A stretch of 64,000 bases of DNA from Graphiopsis chlorocephala (GCA_022828445.1 JAIZZJ010000014.1:1302001-1366000); one strand, 5' to 3'. Counted from the first letter of the stretch, positions 31,739-43,456 are shown. Program-made: numbers and translations. The notes: a model not told the origin generated them from the letters alone.

Positions 31739-34700
31739 ATGGAGGAAGAATCCACGCAGGCAACCCAGGCAACTCAGGCTACCCAGTCTCAAGCCGCAGA
31801 TCCACGCCGGATGGGCCGAAACAACTCTGGACTTGCCGACGAGGATATCGCAGACTTGCTATGCATCCTTCATCCCTGCACTCCGGCGGCTTTCAGAATC
31901 GTTGCGCATACCTACAATCGCTCGCCTCAGAATGTCTTGCAAGGGCACAATTATGACAGATACAACGACGGTGTGAGCCAGAGTGTTTTGGAGGAGCAAG
32001 AGACGTTTATACTACAAGCTTCACCATCGGCAGTCGCAGCGCAAGATCTGGACCTCGCTCTGCGTTTCTCTGCGAATGTGGTCAGGCCATACATGGGATT
32101 CGTGTTTGGGCGCAGCGTACAATACTGCGACATTGTGCTGGACACGGACACGGTCAAGCGCATCAGCAACGTGCACTTCCGGATCTTCGCTAACAATTCG
32201 GGCGTTCTGATGCTGGAAGACGTTTCTACGAACGGTACCATGGTAGATGATGTGGTACTGCGAGGCAAGACTGGAAATCGCACACGTATGCTGACCGGCG
32301 GGTCAATAATTCAAATCGTTTCTCCCAAAGCAGAAGAGCACATCAAGTTCATCGTTCGGATCCCGAATCGGGATGGTGTTGTCGACGAGTACCAAAACAA
32401 TATGGACCGGATGTTGAAGCGGATGGCAATCGCTGAAGCTGAGGCGCATGCATCCGGCGGTGCTGTGGCGATTAAGAATGCCAGACCTGCTGCTGTAAGA
32501 GACCAGACGCAACATCACAAGGTGCCACTGTCGATGAATCGCTACGGCATGCATTGGGCTGGCGGCGACAGGTACAATGTCGTAGGCCAGATTGGCAAAG
32601 GAGCCTTCGCGACAGTCTATCAACTCGCCACCAAAAGTGATGGTCAACTTTTCGCCGCGAAAGAGCTGGAGAAGCGCCGCTTTATGAAGAACGGAAGACT
32701 CGACCAGAAGATTGACAACGAGCTGCAGATCATGAAGGCTATCAGCCATCCAAACGTTGTCCAATACGTCGAATACCAGGATCAAGGCCATTACCTGTAC
32801 ATCATCATGGAGTTTGTGCCTTGCGGCGACCTGCAACAGTACCTGAACAACTATGGCAGCCTCCTCGAGCCTTTGGCGAAGACGATGTCCGCTCAGGTCT
32901 TCGATGCGCTGTCATACCTTCATAAGAAGAAGATCACACATCGCGACATCAAACCCGACAACATCCTTCTGGCCGACCTGGACCCAGCAAACTTCACGAT
33001 CAAACTCTCCGATTTCGGTCTGTCGAAGGTTGTGAGCAACGATGAAACTTTCCTGAAGACTTTCTGTGGCACTCTCCTCTACTGTGCTCCTGAAGTCTTC
33101 CCGCAGTACGACAGCCATACTCCACGGCAGGGACGGAAGCGTGCCCGGCGAGGCAACGCCTTGGGACCGCAAAAGTTCCACAGCTACAGTCAGTCGGTGG
33201 ACATCTGGTCTTACGGCGCGGTTTTGTGGTTCGCCCTCTGCCTCCAGCCGCCTTTCGAAGGTGTTGCAGATGCTACAGGCGATGGCATGTTCAACAAGAT
33301 CATGATGACTTCTCTTGACACCACCGAGCTGCACAGGAAGCGAGTATCGCAAGAGGCTATTGACCTGATGCTCGAGATGCTGAACACGGATCCATCGGCC
33401 CGACCTTCGCCAGGCTACTGCCTCAGTCACAGTTGGTTCGGAATAAACAAGCCTGCGGCGGAAGGCGCTGCTCGCGTTGGCGAAGAAGGCGGGCTGCACG
33501 TTATCGCCGAAGAGCCCAGCTTTGCGAAACTCAGTCTTGAGGAGCAGAATCGCTTCAAAGACAGTCAAACAAGCGAGCTGGACTTCCACTCCGGCGACTT
33601 CAAGTTCTTCGACCCACGCAAGTCCAAGCGTTTCAAGTCAGAGGTCATTGCTTATCGTAATGCTGATGGTTCCATGGTCGCATCGAGCCCTGAGATCATG
33701 TTCGATCGGATGCCTACAAGTCAAACGGGCTCCGAACGTCAAGCAATCACCAGTGCAGCAAACCCTAAGCTGTTCGGCGAAATCAGCCAGTCAGCACTCG
33801 AGAGCTCTGGCGCCCTCGGTATGGCTCAACAGAACACAGACGCTGATGACACCTCGACTAAGAGTCAAGGATCAAGCAATGGCGACAACTTCCGGGAGGC
33901 GAAAGAGTTGATGGCCTCACCAAGTCTGCTCGGTGCCGAGTCAATGGTCCGCGAGCTGCACGTAGGCTCTCCCAAGCGCCCCGGCAGCAGTTCTCCTGGC
34001 ACAGGAGCTCAGGAACCCACAACTCCAAACTCGCCCTGGCACACGGAGTCAGGAGCCGATCAACAGACGCCTGCTACAATCACACCAAGACCTGTAAATC
34101 CATCCACCTTCAGTCGTCGAATTAGATTGGACATATCTCCTTCTTTCTTCTACGACACCAACGATCCAAGCACTCACAACATCGAGTACGCGTCCAAGGT
34201 CAGCGGCTATGACTTCTCTACGAGGCAGAACTCTTTGAAAAGTGAGAGTTCAACGCGAAGTGATGGCCAGGGCCCGCCCACTCGACGTGCTCCTGAAGGC
34301 TCTCATGCTTCATCCACTCGCGAGTTGGTCACTCATGGCTCTACCACGGATCAGGATGATGACAACTACCAGACGGAGCCCACGACGGCGGAAGTCACGC
34401 AGAGTGGGTCTGGATCACAAGCCGTCAGCCAGGCTACCCCGACGGACTTCGCACAATTCCTCAAACCGCCGCCTCGTGTCGGCAGGCTTGCGTCTACTTC
34501 GGACTCATACACTCCTAAGGGCCCTGTGACTCTGAACTTGAGCTCGCGCCTCACAACCTGGGGCCGCGCACCCTCCAACACTCAAGTGTACCCCGACCCA
34601 ACAGACACTCGCGTCGGCAAGCGCGCGCTCATGCTTTGGTTCTACGCCAAAGACATCGAAAAGGTACCTGACGGTGACGACTCCTGGACCAGGCTGCCAG

Positions 34701-34972
34701 GACTGCACTGCATCATCTCCACCGAGAGCAGCGCCGGAGTCTTCGTTAACGGCGTGCACCTGAAACGAGGAGAAGATGGTAAGCGACAATTCGGAAGGCT
34801 ACACTCGGGAGACGAGATCGTGGTCTGGAAAGAGGCGGGCAAAGCGCTCGAGTTTTCTTGTGAGTTCTTCCAGGGCGAGAGCAAAGACGCGAGGCCCGCT
34901 GGAGCTCCACGCTTCAAGATCGAGACGGAAGGGTCGGGGTCGAAAGGCAAGGGGAAAGAACAGGAGGGGTAG
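31739..34972 (+). CDS. FHA-kinase-FHA checkpoint kinase, Rad53/Chk2-like
   Basis: Single-exon gene; from ATG 31739 it gives 1077 aa. The frame is open to ATG 31661 (1103 aa), but 31739 has the better context and puts the TQATQATQATQSQ cluster at the N-terminus, like the SQ/TQ domain that Mec1/ATR-type kinases phosphorylate. FHA1 (about 85-200) has GFVFGRSVQYCDIVL, SNVHFRIF and STNGT. The kinase domain (about 277-567) has GKGAFATVY, AAKEL, HRDIKPDNILL and DFG. The region between APE and VDIWSYG carries a basic insertion (RQGRKRARRGN). A long Ser/Thr/Pro-rich tail leads to a second FHA-like domain (about 955-1035) with LPGLHCIIS, VFVNGVHLKRG and LHSGDEIVVW. This is the layout of Rad53-type DNA-damage checkpoint kinases. 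The match to a particular paralogue (Rad53, Dun1 or Mek1) is not settled. Confidence 0.93.
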   Translation: MEEESTQATQATQATQSQAADPRRMGRNNSGLADEDIADLLCILHPCTPAAFRIVAHTYNRSPQNVLQGHNYDRYNDGVSQSVLEEQETFILQASPSAVAAQDLDLALRFSANVVRPYMGFVFGRSVQYCDIVLDTDTVKRISNVHFRIFANNSGVLMLEDVSTNGTMVDDVVLRGKTGNRTRMLTGGSIIQIVSPKAEEHIKFIVRIPNRDGVVDEYQNNMDRMLKRMAIAEAEAHASGGAVAIKNARPAAVRDQTQHHKVPLSMNRYGMHWAGGDRYNVVGQIGKGAFATVYQLATKSDGQLFAAKELEKRRFMKNGRLDQKIDNELQIMKAISHPNVVQYVEYQDQGHYLYIIMEFVPCGDLQQYLNNYGSLLEPLAKTMSAQVFDALSYLHKKKITHRDIKPDNILLADLDPANFTIKLSDFGLSKVVSNDETFLKTFCGTLLYCAPEVFPQYDSHTPRQGRKRARRGNALGPQKFHSYSQSVDIWSYGAVLWFALCLQPPFEGVADATGDGMFNKIMMTSLDTTELHRKRVSQEAIDLMLEMLNTDPSARPSPGYCLSHSWFGINKPAAEGAARVGEEGGLHVIAEEPSFAKLSLEEQNRFKDSQTSELDFHSGDFKFFDPRKSKRFKSEVIAYRNADGSMVASSPEIMFDRMPTSQTGSERQAITSAANPKLFGEISQSALESSGALGMAQQNTDADDTSTKSQGSSNGDNFREAKELMASPSLLGAESMVRELHVGSPKRPGSSSPGTGAQEPTTPNSPWHTESGADQQTPATITPRPVNPSTFSRRIRLDISPSFFYDTNDPSTHNIEYASKVSGYDFSTRQNSLKSESSTRSDGQGPPTRRAPEGSHASSTRELVTHGSTTDQDDDNYQTEPTTAEVTQSGSGSQAVSQATPTDFAQFLKPPPRVGRLASTSDSYTPKGPVTLNLSSRLTTWGRAPSNTQVYPDPTDTRVGKRALMLWFYAKDIEKVPDGDDSWTRLPGLHCIISTESSAGVFVNGVHLKRGEDGKRQFGRLHSGDEIVVWKEAGKALEFSCEFFQGESKDARPAGAPRFKIETEGSGSKGKGKEQEG

Positions 34973-35890
34973 GATCGTTGTACTGTGAGTTTCGAAGCTC
35001 GTACATACGGGTGGCAGATGAGCTTTTGGTTTTCTTTTGTAGACTGGCATTTACGCATTCATGATCAAGCGACAAGCATTTGAGTTGAGCGAGTATAGAT
35101 TGTAAGACGGCAGTCGCAGTTGATGGGAGGAGCAATTTCCACTCTGGCTCGAAGAAGAGCATTCAAAAGATGTAGCATACGGCATAGCAATCAACAAAAA
35201 TAAGAACAACATATCTCGTTTTCTCGTCTACAACTACTCACGAGCAGTACATAGTTGCCAACACGACAAGGAGCCTTCTGTGTTGGTCCCAGTATCATGC
35301 CTGATCGCCAACCAGCTGAAGTGATGTACGACCCCCCACAACCCGCAGTTCTACCGCCATTAAATTATGGATCGAATCCAAGCTCGTTACAAACCACCTC
35401 CTCACTCTACACCACGCTATCGCTATCGACGTCTCCCCCTCCGCGCCGTCGCGCCGTCCTTATCGGCTCCTGTTCAGGTTCCCCACGATCTCGTAACAGA
35501 CTGCCCTCTTGGGCTTTACATCATCACGCACGTGCTTTCAATACCAATACACTGATAGCCCCAATGCCAACTCGACAAACCCTGACGATGGTGTCGTCCT
35601 GATGCGCAGACGCGTAGCCGTTGCTCTGCGCCGTCGCCCAAAGATGGTGCGGCGCGCTATCGCTAGACCTGGTAGGCCATCTCTTGACCTCAGGGCACGC
35701 CGCCGTCGCTCTCTTGGCTCGGGTTATCAGTAGATGCGATGCGACACACTGGACGGTTCTTGCCACTGGTAGCCCTCGATATCGGCAAGCATGGTTGATA
35801 GATAGGTCGCGGCAGGTATTTGGTCTATATACTCTTCGTCCTGTTGCTTTCCCTGCTCTTTCCATTTCTCTCTTCCACACCCCATACACG
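34973..35890. promoter_or_regulatory. transporter promoter region
   Basis: This 918 bp gap is between two plus-strand genes. TATATA at about 35825-35831 lies roughly 60 bp upstream of the transporter ATG and could be its TATA box. The transporter frame stays open upstream to 35621, but the extension reads as non-conserved Arg/Ala-rich sequence and I exclude it. Confidence 0.4.
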
Positions 35891-37431
35891 ATGGACACAC
35901 CACAGGAGAAAAAATACCAGCACGATGCTCAATCCGACGTGGAGCACGATGCCTCCGGACCAATTGCCGGCGGCGTCTTCAACGCAAACGACAACGAAGA
36001 ATTCGAAGTCTTCAAAACAACCGCTGGCGTCAACTTCCGCACAGTCGAATGGCCACGCGCAACCGTCATCTTCCTCAAAGTCATCTTCGCAGTCGGCGTT
36101 CTCACAATCCCCACCGCAATGTACGATCTCGGCGCCGTAGGCGGTACGCTCAGCGTCTTGGGCTGGGGGCTGTTGAACACATGGGCGGCCGTGATCCAGG
36201 GCGATTTCCGCAACAACCATCGTGGATGCCACGGTATTGCTGATATGGCGGAGGTTGTTGGCGGGCCGATCGTGAGGGAGATTACAGGTGCGCTGTTCAT
36301 TGTTGCTTATGTGCTTTTGACTGGATCTGGGATTCTGGGTGTTTCAATTGCGTTCAATGTCTTCTCTGGACATGCTATTTGCACTAATTGGTTCTCGTTT
36401 GTTGCGATGATTTTGGTTGTTGCGGCGGCTTCGTTCAGGAAGATGTCACAGGTAAGTGATTTTGAAAAAACCACATTTACGCCTCATTCTTAAAGCTTTG
36501 CTAACACTACTTTTCCAGATCGGCTGGCTAACCTGGGCCGGTTTCGCCTCCGTCTTCATCGCTGTCTTCATCGTCGTCGTCGCCGTAACGCAAAACGACC
36601 GCCCAGCCGCAGCTCCCCAAACAGGCGACTACGAGCTCGGTTTCGCCGCCATCGCGCACCCGACCTTCGCCGCCGGCATGGTCGCCACTTGCTCCATCTT
36701 CGTCTCCTACGCCGGCACCTCAGCCTTCCTGCCCGTGATTTCCGAAATGCGAGAGCCGCGCGACTTCCGCAAATCGCTCTACCTCTGCATGACCATCGTA
36801 ATTGCTTCGTACACCTCGTTCTCGCTGGTGGTGTACTACTACTGCGGTGCCTGGGTCGCCGTGCCATCGCTCGGGTCCGCGGGTCCGACGATCAAAATCA
36901 TCGCGTATGGAGTTGGCTTTGTCGGCTTGCTGGTCTCCGGCTGCTTGTACCTGCACGTAGGAGCAAAGTACGTCTTCGTACGCATCTTGCGCGACTCCGA
37001 ACACTTACAATCAGATACCTGGGTGCACTGGTGCACATGGCTGGGCTGCACGAGCGGGCTCGGAGCAATAGCGTTTATCCTCGCACAGGCGATTCCGATT
37101 TTCAACTACTTACTCTCCCTGACGGGATCGTTATGTTTCGCGCCTATTGCGCTCTCGCTGCCGGGTTGGCTGTGGTGTCATGATAATATGGCGTGGCGAA
37201 AGGGGAAGTTCTGGCAGCAGGTTGTGTTCTGGATTACGGCGCTGATGATTCCGTTGGGGATGTTCGTTTGCGTTGGCGGGACATTTGGGGTTGTGGTGCA
37301 GATTAAGGATGCGTACGCTAGTGGGCGGATTGGTAAGTTCGGTTGATGTTGATGATATTGAGACTTTTGCTGACCAGTGTTTAGGTTCTGCGTTCTCTTG
37401 CGAGGATAATTCGGGTACCACTGCTTCATAG
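35891..37431 (+). CDS. amino-acid transporter, AAAP family (Mtr-like)
   Basis: Three exons, 35891-36451, 36519-37332 and 37385-37431, encode 473 aa; introns are 67 bp (branch CTAAC) and 52 bp. It is a polytopic membrane protein with about 11 hydrophobic segments. The Aa_trans start is NFRTVEWPRATVIFLKVIFA, followed by VLTIPTAMYDLGAVGG and the unwound-helix region. TFAAGMVATCSIFVSYAGT and FLPVISEMREPRDFRKSL are typical of fungal Mtr-type neutral/aromatic amino-acid permeases. The N-terminal 50 residues are acidic and cytosolic. The 15-residue third exon supplies the C-terminus GSAFSCEDNSGTTAS; ending without it would be possible if the last intron is retained. Substrate range is inferred only from family. 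Confidence 0.92.
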
Positions 37432-38267
37432 TGTTCTGACCGGAGTAGTCCCAACGGCCATTCAGCTTCTAGACCAATACAGATATATCCACAATATATA
37501 CGATATCGATGATACAGTCCAGACCCCGGATGAACATGGTAGCAAGACTGCGGTTCCGGGACAATTTGCTCCCAGGACGTATATAATGGTATCTCGCAAT
37601 TGGACCTCAGAACCATAGTCTACACTGCATGCAATCTATCGGAACCTGTCGTGATCGAATTCGTTGTTACCTTGCATATACACCACAGTTAGAGACAAAT
37701 TTAGTCACTCAATCGAAGACACATCGTCCAGTCAACCTCTCAGACAAAAATCCACAGCCGACGAAAAAGTGCCCAAGCTGCCAGGAAAGCCATATACCAG
37801 CCACCAGTGCTTGCCACTTATCCAATCAACCACACCGATGTCTGCTCGATATACAGAAGTCTTGAAGAAGATATGCTAATTTCATGGTTGAATCGGTGTT
37901 GGCCGTTGATCCAACCCTAACCCTACAGTCCTCGATCTTGAGTCAGTGACCCAAGCGAGACGCCTCGTGAACGCACAAAGTGCACGTGGCAAACACATGT
38001 ACTTGTAGATGATCCTCTTCTTACCAGTAGGACGCATGACAGGACCAATTGCGTATGTAAACGACGTTGCGCTGACATTATTCACAAAATTCACAAGGAA
38101 AGCCAGTTCTCAAAAAGCTAAACCCTGGTGCAAATCACGTACTTTTTCCAAGAAAGCCTTTATCAAAGATTCGACTCAATATGTTTACACAAAAAAAGCA
38201 ACACTCTTTTTCACGAGAGAGAGAGAGACAGGCATGCAAAGCCAAGAGTTTCTAAGCATGAAAGAAA
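37432..38267. other. convergent 3' gap, transporter/STT3
   Basis: This 836 bp gap lies between converging 3' ends. It contains a telomere-like ACCCTAACCCTA at about 37914-37925 and a short AGAGAGAGAGA run near 38216. No gene-like frame is seen. Confidence 0.45.
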
Positions 38268-40819
38268 CTACTCGACTCTCAGCACCCTAGCGCCCTTCCT
38301 CTTACCCGCCTTCTTGCGCTTGTTGCCCTTGTCGAAAGCCGTAGCCTCCTGCAGCGTCCTGCCGAGGTTGTCAGGCTTTTTGACCTTGTAGATGCGGATG
38401 ATCCAGTTCTCGCTGGTGAAGGCTTCCTCGACGGTGCTGAGCTCGGGGCCTTGGGCGGGCAGCTTGGAGCCGCGGACGCGGTCCTGGGCCTGGCCAGCGG
38501 GGAAGAGGGAGTTGTAGTTGTAGTAGGACATCTTGTACATCAAGCTGTTCTTCATGGTGTCGGTAGCTTGGTCGTCAACGCGGTATTCGCCACGGGCGGT
38601 GAAGAAGTCGCGCTCCTTGACCTCGTCGGGCCAGATGCCTGTAATCAATATTAGTAGGTGATTTGGTGTTTATGCTTCGCTTGAAAGTTGTGCTTACCCT
38701 CAGCAATTCTCACCATCCAGAGGAACTTGTTAATGTCATCACCAGAGTATCCGAGAAGACCTCCGAAGACGACAAGGACGTAGTCGACCTCGTGCTGGCG
38801 CATGATGGGCCAGCTGACCTCCTCGCGCGAGCTCATCGCCTTACCGACAGTGGCAATGTGGGTGTTGTTCCAGGTATTGTTGTCGACCAGAGTCGGGCGG
38901 TCGGCCATGCCTCCAATCTGGTAGCCGTAGTCCCACCAGCTCATGATCTTGGCGTTCTGCTCGGTGTTCTGACGGAGCCAGTAGTACGCCTCACGGTAGT
39001 CATCGATGATGTGCTGACTACCGTCGGGCATGCGGGAGGCAAGCACGACGGAAGGAGAAGAGTAGGCATTGCTGGTGACCCAGGTGCAGTGAAGGACGAA
39101 GAGCAGAAGGTATGCGGTCACGGCTCCAGTGATGACCGACTTGGAAAGATAGGAGTAGATGCCGACAATGGGGGCCTTGGTAGAGCGCAGAGAGTCGGAA
39201 GCAGCTGTAACCTTATCCTTGATGGTGGTGGAACCGCTGGCAGAGCCATTGGACTTGCTGCCCTCCTCGTCGGGAGCAGCGGCTACCATGTAGGTATCCA
39301 GGATTTGAGAGAGAGCAATGGCGGCTGCCACGCAAACAATGGGAGTAAGGGTAAGCATCAAACGGACCATAACACCAGAGAAGTAGCTGGCGAGGACTGC
39401 GTAGATGACAACGAAGACCTGCTCGTCCTTGAGCTCGCGGAAGCACATGTACACACCAGCCGGGAAGAGCCAGATGAGCATGTTGAGATCGAAGAAGTAC
39501 GCGGGCCAAGCAGTCGGCTGGTGCTCGGAGACGGAGGCAATGATGGGAATGTGAATCTTGGCATAGCCAGTGTCCCAGAGGGAGTAGAAGCGGCCAGTCC
39601 AGGGTGCAATGGTTCCAGAGACAGTAAGGAGGACCAAGCCAGCAAAGGCGCCACCGAAGACAATCAGGACCATTGCGCGGAGGAGAGTCTGGAACTGCTT
39701 GGAGGGCAGCTGGTAGCGAACCCACTCAGCGAAACCGACAAGCTGGAGCAGACCGAAGACGCCTGTGAAGCGTTAGTACTGGCTCTTGATTGACTTTTTA
39801 TAAAAAGCCGAACTTACCAAGCGAAGACATGTGCTCGCTACTCCTGATGGGCAAGAAACCAACGAAAGGAATCTGCATGCTAGCCAACGTTCCAAGAGCG
39901 TACCAAGTGGTGTAGCTGACGTACAGCCTCGCGCTGAAACGGCCCATGCAAATCAGCACGAAGGCGTGCAGAGGCAGCAAGTTGGTAATGAAAACGTATC
40001 CACCCCATGCGCTGACCATGTATCCGTAGAAGAGAGCCGTGAGGCCTCCCCACATAATGCTTCCGACCTTGACGGCCTTGATCCACAGGTAGAAGGTGAA
40101 GACCAGGAGGAAAATGGCAATGGCTTCGTTGTCGTAGCTGCCGGCGACGGAACGCGAGATGTAACCGGGTGCAATGCCCATGAAGACGGCCGCGAGCAGA
40201 CCAGCTGACGGGCTCGTGCTCATTTCAGAGGTCAACAGGTAGGCGGCGAAGGCGGTCAGGCCGGAGAAGCCAGGCGCAAGCAGCACACAGATGTTGCGAA
40301 TGTCGACGGGGAATGTGAGCCAGCGAAGGGCGTGGTAGATGGCACCGGATGTGACCATGAGGCCTGGGTAGAGGGTACCGCCGGTGACGCGGCCTAGGGG
40401 ATGCCATGTTCCTGAAGGAAAGAGATGTCAGGCAGGGTTGCATTGATCGATTGGGATGGATTGGGATACGTACGGTCATCAAACCAGTCCCAGAAGTTGG
40501 CGAAGCCATGCTGGACGAGGTACTTGGTTGCTCGGAAGTTGAACCAAGGGTCGACTGTTCAATGGCTGGTCAGCACATGCTCGCTCTCTCATGCGTCGCA
40601 AGCATTGGCGTGCAAACAGCACTAATAGTAATAGTGATCGATTGACATACATTCGTGGATGATGCTCTCAAAGCGGATGACAGAAAACAGTCTGCTGGCA
40701 ACGGCGGCGGCAGCAATGGTGCACAGGATGATCAAACGCAGCAGTCCGCGGGTGTTGCGGGCAGACTCGCCCTTGAAGAAGAAGTCGGCACCGCCAGGGG
40801 ACGCGACGTCGGCGGCCAT
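38268..40819 (-). CDS. STT3: oligosaccharyltransferase catalytic subunit STT3
   Basis: Five exons, 40651-40819, 40474-40554, 39818-40411, 38698-39762 and 38268-38638, encode 759 aa; all junctions are GT/AG and keep frame. STT3 transfers the lipid-linked glycan to Asn-X-Ser/Thr sequons in the ER lumen. Key motifs are visible: the metal-binding DPWFNFRATKYL, SYDNEAIAIF, SVSEHQPTAW, and the sequon-binding WWDYGYQIGG followed by DNNTWNNTHIATVGKAMSS. About a dozen hydrophobic segments precede the lumenal C-terminal domain, which ends in a basic tail GNKRKKAGKRKGARVLRVE. The length fits fungal STT3. It is divergent from the mitochondrial RRM gene over 461 bp. Confidence 0.97.
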
Positions 40820-41280
40820 GGTGGAGGTGGCGGTGACGGTGGCGGAGAGGAGAGTGGTTTAGCGGGCGGAGGGTGGTGGCATTGGAGGGTGTGCAGTAGC
40901 AGTAGCAGTAGCAGTAGTCGAAGCTGTACCTGTCCCTGTACTGAACACGTACCTTCGGCGGAGCTATCCGTGGGCTAGGCAGCTCGCCAGCTCGCCAGCT
41001 CGCTTGATGATGATGTATTATTGCGGAGAGGCAAGCGCGACGGGCAAGAGAGCGCAGACTCGGGGGTCGTGCGCTGCAAATGTTCCAGCTTGGGAGCAAG
41101 ACCCTATCTGTATGCTGAATACTGTATACATTCAATCGCAACACAAATAAATACCCATCACTTCACCTCCGCCTTCCTTCTCTTCACCACACGCAGATCC
41201 CGCCGTCTCATCATTGAAAGGCGACTGCATCTTTCGACACCCTCCGCGCCATCTGTAATTCTCTACACCTCTCCGCCACC
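40820..41280. promoter_or_regulatory. divergent promoter region, STT3/RRM gene
   Basis: 461 bp between divergent starts. It includes a short imperfect (AGTAGC)n run at about 40894-40917 and ends in the CGCCACC context directly before the RRM gene start codon. Confidence 0.45.
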
Positions 41281-42732
41281 ATGTACGTTCCATCTCATCG
41301 ATACTCTCATTTGCAAGAAGACACCCAACTAACATCAACACAGGTACATCTTCCGCCGCGCCGCCGCTCGCGCAGTCTCTGCGCCCCGTCAGCTCCGCGC
41401 CAGCCCTCGTGTGAACAGCTTCCAGTCTTCCATTCCCTCCCTCTCCCGTTCTTTCCACCAGTCGAGAATATGGCGCGCCGACCAGCAAAAGAAGGAGACC
41501 GAGGCCGCTGCCCAGGATGCCGTCTCCGAGTCATCAGGAACCACATCTGAGCCTCTTGGTCAGTCAGAAGCCGTCTCCGAGCCAACCACCACCACACCCT
41601 CGTCCAGCACTACATCATCAGGCCAGGATGCGCTCTCCGAGTCTTCGGGCACTACTTCTGAGCCCGCAGGCCAGAGCGAGCACGAGTCCAAGCCTGTCCT
41701 TGAGCAGGCTTCTGAAATCGCGGAGAAGGCCAAAGACACTGTCTCTGATGCCGCCGCAAAGGCCGCCCAGGCCGTTGGAGAGTTCACCCAGGAGCCTAAG
41801 CAGAGAGCCCAGGATGCTGCTGCTTCCACATATGAGCAGGCATCTGAGACTGCCTCCAAGGTCAGCGAGCAGGCGTCCGAGTATGCCTCCAAGGCCAAGG
41901 AGCAGGCATCCGAAGCCACCTCGCAAATCAGCGAACAGGCGCAATCTGCTGCCGGTCAGGCAACTCGCGCTGCTCGCAACACCGCCGACGTTGCAAACGC
42001 TGCCTACCAGGACCGCAGGTACAACAAGGACAACCGCGCGCCTGTGCCCCCCGCCAAGATTCTCTACGTCGGCAACCTCTTCTTTGAAGTCACTGCTCCT
42101 CAGCTTGAGGCCGAATTCGCCAAGTTTGGTGAGGTCACCAACAGCAGGGTTGTTACCGACGACAGGGGTTTGAGCAAGGGTTTCGCATACATCGAGTTCG
42201 CCAACCAGCAGCAAGCCGATGCCGCTCGTGACGCTCTGGACCAGAAGTCCTTCCAGGGCAGGAGGTTGTCCGTGCAGTACCACAAGCGTCGTGACGCCAA
42301 TGCCAACAGCATCAACAGGAGGAACATCAGGGGACCCGCACAGCCAAGCAAGACTCTGTTCATTGGCAACATGTCTTACCAGATGAGCGACAGAGACTTG
42401 AACGGTAAGAGAGCTTGATGAACACGTTGTCGAACATAAATTCTAACATAATCTTCACAGACCTTTTCAGGAGCATCAAGAACGTGCTCGACGTCAGGGT
42501 CGCCATCGACCGTCGTTCCGGACAACCTAGAGGTTTCGCGCACGCCGATTTTACCGATGTTGAGAGCGCCGTCGCCGCAAAGAAGGCTCTCGAGCAGAAG
42601 GCTGTCTACGGACGTCAGCTCAGGGTTGACTACTCTGGCCAGTCAAAGGAGGACGGTGACAGGCCCGCCCGCCGCGAGAGGTCTGACAGGCCTGAGAGGC
42701 GCGACCGTGACGACGGCAACGACCTCGACTAG
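41281..42732 (+). CDS. mitochondrial two-RRM RNA-binding protein with helical repeat region
   Basis: Three exons, 41281-41282, 41344-42404 and 42461-42732, encode 444 aa. The first exon is just AT: the intron donor GTACGT starts at the G of the ATG, and splicing rebuilds AT|G followed by YIFRRAAARAVSAPRQL, a presequence with RSFHQSRIW near its end. That predicts mitochondrial import. Residues about 50-220 are Ala/Glu/Lys/Ser-rich with 11-residue-like helical repeats (QASETASKVSEQASEYASKA), similar in style to LEA proteins. RRM1 (about 240-320) has KILYVGNLFFEV and KGFAYIEFANQ. RRM2 (about 345-425) has KTLFIGNMSYQM and RGFAHADF. An Arg/Asp tail follows. RNA binding is well supported; targets are unknown. 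Kozak context CGCCACCATG supports this start. Confidence 0.9.
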
Positions 42733-43456
42733 AGAGTTGAAGAAGTGATCACCTACTCTTGATATCCCACGACGTCTCTACCAGCACCAGAGACTGCTTT
42801 CTGATATATCTGGATACTCTCCAGGCAGACTCGCATTGCAAGCGAAGCAGCAACGGTTGGTGGCGAGGCCTGTACGATTTGGCGGAGATGAGATGAGGCA
42901 GCGAGAGGGCTTTGCTGTACATATATGATGGCTGTACGGCAGTGTAGAATAGACATCTGAAAAGTGTATTTTTATTAATCCCATTGAGTCTTATCGTTCA
43001 CAGTCACAGTAGTCGCTTTCCCAGTAACTCGTCGCAACCTTGACTTTGCTCGGAAATGACTTCCTGTTTAGTACATGTCGTGAGAATGCGGTAGCCGAGC
43101 CGGCTTAGGTGTGGAGAGTGATACCAAGGGACCGACTTAATCATCGTGCGTGCGAGACCTCGGCACAAGTACATCATACGTGCTTTAGTCAACGGTCCTC
43201 GCGGTCCTCCAAGCATTCTTGGTGCCTTTGACTACTCTTTACTTGTTGTTCTCTTCCATACCAAAGACATCAGAGAACAGCTCGCTGCTTCACTCTACGC
43301 ACTACATCTGCCAATCGCATTCTCACACCGCGTGAGGCCACCAGCAGCAACCTCGAGACAACCCCACCAAAAGTCATCCGACAGGACCAACATACCCCTC
43401 CAACCAGCCATATCCATATTCGCATCCACAACAATCGCCACAGTCACAGCCTCGCC
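42733..43456. other. intergenic, PEX5 promoter region
   Basis: 724 bp between two plus-strand genes, with an A/C-rich leader in the last 100 bases before the PEX5 ATG. No gene-like frame. Confidence 0.4.

Noticed and set aside
35621..35890. N-terminal extension of the transporter
   Set aside because: A TATA-like box lies inside it and the extension is unlike transporter N-termini; ATG 35891 fits the family.
38663..39793. 376-codon open frame on the plus strand
   Set aside because: It is exactly antisense to the large STT3 exon, has no domain and reflects GC-biased codon positions of STT3.
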